From assembly GCA_016716635.1 (NCBI GenBank), contig JADJVZ010000011.1, positions 1,302,001 through 1,366,000 of the forward strand: a DNA stretch of 64,000 nt, in the 5' to 3' direction. Position 1 is the stretch's first letter, and each line of letters begins with the position of its first letter. Of the stretch, positions 61,913-64,000 are shown one piece after another. Position numbers and translations under genes: made by a program. The DNA comes from Micropruina sp. (GTDB lineage Bacteria > Actinomycetota > Actinomycetes > Propionibacteriales > Propionibacteriaceae). The notes under the pieces were generated by a model, which had not been told where the DNA came from, searched no databases, and worked only from the letters and a program-made list of their open reading frames with translations.

Positions 61913-63149
61913 CGCTGACCTGCTCCGCCGTCGCGGACGCGGTTTGGGAGAGCACCACCCGATTCACCGCGGCGGCTAGGAGAGCGACCGTGACCACCAG
62001 GTAGGCGACCCGCTCAGCCAGGGTGACGTACGGCAGCAGCGCAACTTGTTGCCAGGGGTCCGTGGGCCCCATGCTCAAGCGCGCTATCCAGGCGATGCCG
62101 ACGCGCACCTGGTTGGTCGTGGCGAAAAGAATGCAGAACAACACCATGGGCACGATGCCTGCGGCCGCCACCTGCTTGATGGCCTCCCATGTGTCCTTGA
62201 CCGGGGTGGCGATGGGCTCCACCACGTGGGCGGCGGTGCGCCGCACCGGATTGGGCAAGGTGTTGATCCGCTTCACCATCGCCTCGTGTCCGAGGGGAAT
62301 CTCGGCGGCCTGCAGGCGTGACCCGTAGATCATGGCGCCGATAGCCATCCAGGCGACCGGGATGACGATGAGGTCGCCCATTTGCGACAACACCGACCCC
62401 ACGAAGTCGACGGGGACCTTGATCCACACGGATGCTTGGTCCTTGGCCGCGACCAGCCCTTCCCAGGCGTTCATGAAGGGCTGCATGAACACGCGCGACG
62501 TAATCCAATCGCGGCCCTCGTTGAGCTTGTTCGTCATGGTGGCCCCCAGGGTGACCATCCACAACGCCTCCACATAGCCGGCCACGAGACCCCACCCCGC
62601 GGTCTTGGAGGCCAGGCCGTAGCCCGCGATCACCTTGCGGATGACGAGGGCGATCGCCACGATCGCAAACAGCGTCCAGCCCTCGGCGATAAGCGTCCGG
62701 TCGTAGTGGGCCCGGAAGAAGTGACTGACGGTTTCGTCCAACGTCACGTCCCTGATGAAAGAGACGGTGTCCTCTTTGAGCAGCCCCTGGGAGGCATACA
62801 CGGTGAGGAACGGGACCAGGACGATCGCCGCGATCATGATGTGCGAGCGCCTCCGCTCGGGCGCGGCCATCGCCTCAAAGGTCGTCCGAAACGCCGGAAG
62901 CGACTCGCCGCACACCCGCAGCATGAACACCAAGGACGCCAGGGTTGCCAGGGGCGCCAGCGGGACGATCATCACCCCGAGCGTCGAGTTGAGGTCGGAC
63001 GCGACCACGGCCCCCCAGACTGCGGCGCCGCGAAGCGTGGCGCCCGCCAGCGCGATGGCCAGCAGTTTCGGCCATTCGCGGGCTAGGAGCCGCGCGCCTT
63101 CGGCCAAGATCGCGATCAAATCGCGAGCAGCCTCCCCCAGGAACGTCAC
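61905..63149 (-). CDS. Polytopic membrane protein, function unknown
   Basis: A 414-residue protein with about eight to nine hydrophobic segments (for example HIMIAAIVLVPFLTVYAS and IVPMVLFCILFATTN) and a large loop carrying GATMTNKLNEGRDWIT. No transport or enzymatic motif is recognised. It converges on the three anchored proteins and may belong with them functionally. It lies 17 bases before the DsbA-family gene on the same strand. Confidence 0.72.
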   Translation of the reverse strand: MTFLGEAARDLIAILAEGARLLAREWPKLLAIALAGATLRGAAVWGAVVASDLNSTLGVMIVPLAPLATLASLVFMLRVCGESLPAFRTTFEAMAAPERRRSHIMIAAIVLVPFLTVYASQGLLKEDTVSFIRDVTLDETVSHFFRAHYDRTLIAEGWTLFAIVAIALVIRKVIAGYGLASKTAGWGLVAGYVEALWMVTLGATMTNKLNEGRDWITSRVFMQPFMNAWEGLVAAKDQASVWIKVPVDFVGSVLSQMGDLIVIPVAWMAIGAMIYGSRLQAAEIPLGHEAMVKRINTLPNPVRRTAAHVVEPIATPVKDTWEAIKQVAAAGIVPMVLFCILFATTNQVRVGIAWIARLSMGPTDPWQQVALLPYVTLAERVAYLVVTVALLAAAVNRVVLSQTASATAEQVSVS

Positions 63150-63166
63150 GCGCTCAATCTAACGGC

Positions 63167-63769
63167 TCAGTCGAAGATCGGACCCACGGTCCGGGTGCGC
63201 TTGAGCTCGAAGAAGCCGGGGTAGGCCGTGACCTTCACGAAGCCGTCGAAGAGGTCGCCAGCCTCCTCACCCCTGGGGGCAGGGGAAATGACCGGACCGA
63301 ACATCGCCATGCCGTTGACGTGGATCACGGGCGTGCCCACGTCGAAGCCGACCGGGTCCATGCCCTCGTGGTGGCTGCGGCGGAGGTCCGCATCTGCGGC
63401 GTCCGTGGTGGCGGCGTCAATGAGGCTGGCGGGCAGTCCGACGTCCGCGAGGGCCGCGGAAATGGTGGCCAGGGTGCTGGGCTCATCCTTGGGATGGAAG
63501 CGGGTGCCGATCGCGGTGTAGAAGTCGCGCAGCGCCTGCTGACCGTGGTCGCGCTCGACGGCCATCGCGACGCGGACGGGCTGCCAGCCGAAGTCCATGA
63601 GCTCTTGGTACTTCTCCGGCAAATCGCGACCCTCGTTGAGCACCGACAGGCTCATCACATGGAAGGTCACCTTCACGTCCCGAACACGCTCGACTTCGAG
63701 CAGCCAACGCGAGGTCATCCACGCCCAGGGGCACACAGGGTCGAACCAAAGATCTACGGCTTGTGTCAT
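63167..63769 (-). CDS. DsbA-family oxidoreductase, Rv2466c-like
   Basis: A thioredoxin-fold protein of 200 residues: LWFDPVCPWAWMTSRWLLEV at the N-terminus, a helical insertion, and a cis-Pro region at VGTPVIHVNG. It resembles mycobacterial Rv2466c, a mycothiol-dependent nitroreductase, but the active site reads CPWA, so the second cysteine is absent and a monothiol mechanism is likely. ATG 63769 is preferred over 63796. Confidence 0.85.
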   Translation of the reverse strand: MTQAVDLWFDPVCPWAWMTSRWLLEVERVRDVKVTFHVMSLSVLNEGRDLPEKYQELMDFGWQPVRVAMAVERDHGQQALRDFYTAIGTRFHPKDEPSTLATISAALADVGLPASLIDAATTDAADADLRRSHHEGMDPVGFDVGTPVIHVNGMAMFGPVISPAPRGEEAGDLFDGFVKVTAYPGFFELKRTRTVGPIFD

Positions 63770-63855
63770 GGCGCGACTATAGGCGCTGGGAGCCAAGATC
63801 GCAGCCGAAAACCGTCTACGCTGGGCCGCGTCGGGGCTTGTCGAAGGGACCTTCC

Positions 63856-64000
63856 ATGTATCCAGCCAACATCACGCGGGACGAAGCGCAGGCTCGCTCG
63901 GCGCTGCTGCAGACGTCGGCCTATCGCATCCGGCTCGACCTCTCCGGTCGCGGTGCCGGCGGTTTGGCGCTCGCCGATCCGACCGTGGTGTTCCTATCGG
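63856..64000 (+). CDS. pepN: Aminopeptidase N, N-terminus only
   Basis: Only 48 residues are in the window: MYPANITRDEAQARSALLQT followed by SAYRIRLDLSG. This matches the start of the actinobacterial M1 zinc aminopeptidase PepN, whose catalytic HExxH lies beyond the window. It is commonly next to the Rv2466c-like gene, as here. Confidence 0.82.
   Translation, partial: MYPANITRDEAQARSALLQTSAYRIRLDLSGRGAGGLALADPTVVFLS

Overview
This is GC-rich chromosomal DNA from an actinomycete. The evidence is the valS-folC-ndk-rne and rplU-rpmA-obg-proB housekeeping blocks, tandem clpP genes beside clpX and tig, a DUF4233 gene next to folC, a MauE/DsbA pair, a Zur-type operator, a Rv2466c-like DsbA-family oxidoreductase and PepN. 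A member of Propionibacteriales is a reasonable guess, but the sequence alone does not prove it.

Layout. 1-7.8 kb (minus strand): proB (cut by the window), obg, rpmA, rplU, an alpha/beta hydrolase, a Zur-box zinc/manganese ABC importer and an Ala/Pro-rich protein. 7.9-11.0 kb (plus): nadE and a luciferase-like monooxygenase. 11.0-21.2 kb (minus): rne, a TIGR03936/TIGR03960 radical-SAM pair, a CPBP protease, ndk, DUF4233, folC, dsbA-like and mauE-like genes, mostly linked by 1-4 base overlaps. 21.2-28.7 kb: valS and a LuxR-type regulator (plus), then clpX, clpP2, clpP1 and tig (minus). 28.9-35.7 kb: two tandem secreted paralogues, an acyl-CoA ligase, a small low-GC patch, tRNA-Gly, an orphan HTH protein, a SAF-domain oxidoreductase and a SorC-family regulator.

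35.7-46.2 kb is the most unusual part. A minus-strand operon encodes a subtilisin (S8) protease with five WDGISY repeats, an ECF-like sigma factor, a small protein and a CHAT (caspase-like) protease. Divergent from it, a plus-strand operon encodes a trypsin-like protease whose 23 cysteines all lie in a tail of Cys-Pro-Thr/Ser repeats, a small protein repeating that protease's N-terminal domain, and three enzymes matching the class V lanthipeptide toolkit: an APH-family kinase, a HopA1-domain lyase and a LanC cyclase with intact zinc ligands. My inference is that the enzymes install lanthionine-type thioether rings in the protease tail, giving a modified protease wired to a CHAT/subtilisin/sigma module.

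46.2-54.9 kb is a plastic region: a MerR-HATPase-DUF4325 regulator with two matching 22-bp palindromes, an SDR, a decayed MmyB-type regulator, a decayed second copy of the LanC 3' end, a PH-like protein, an RloC-like ATPase, and a cytosine methylase/nuclease pair bracketed by tRNA-Pro and a degenerate 26-bp copy of it. 54.9-64 kb holds nei, several uncharacterised genes, a DsbA-family oxidoreductase and the start of pepN. Several genes between 43 and 61 kb are broken only at short G/C runs, which looks more like base-calling error than decay.
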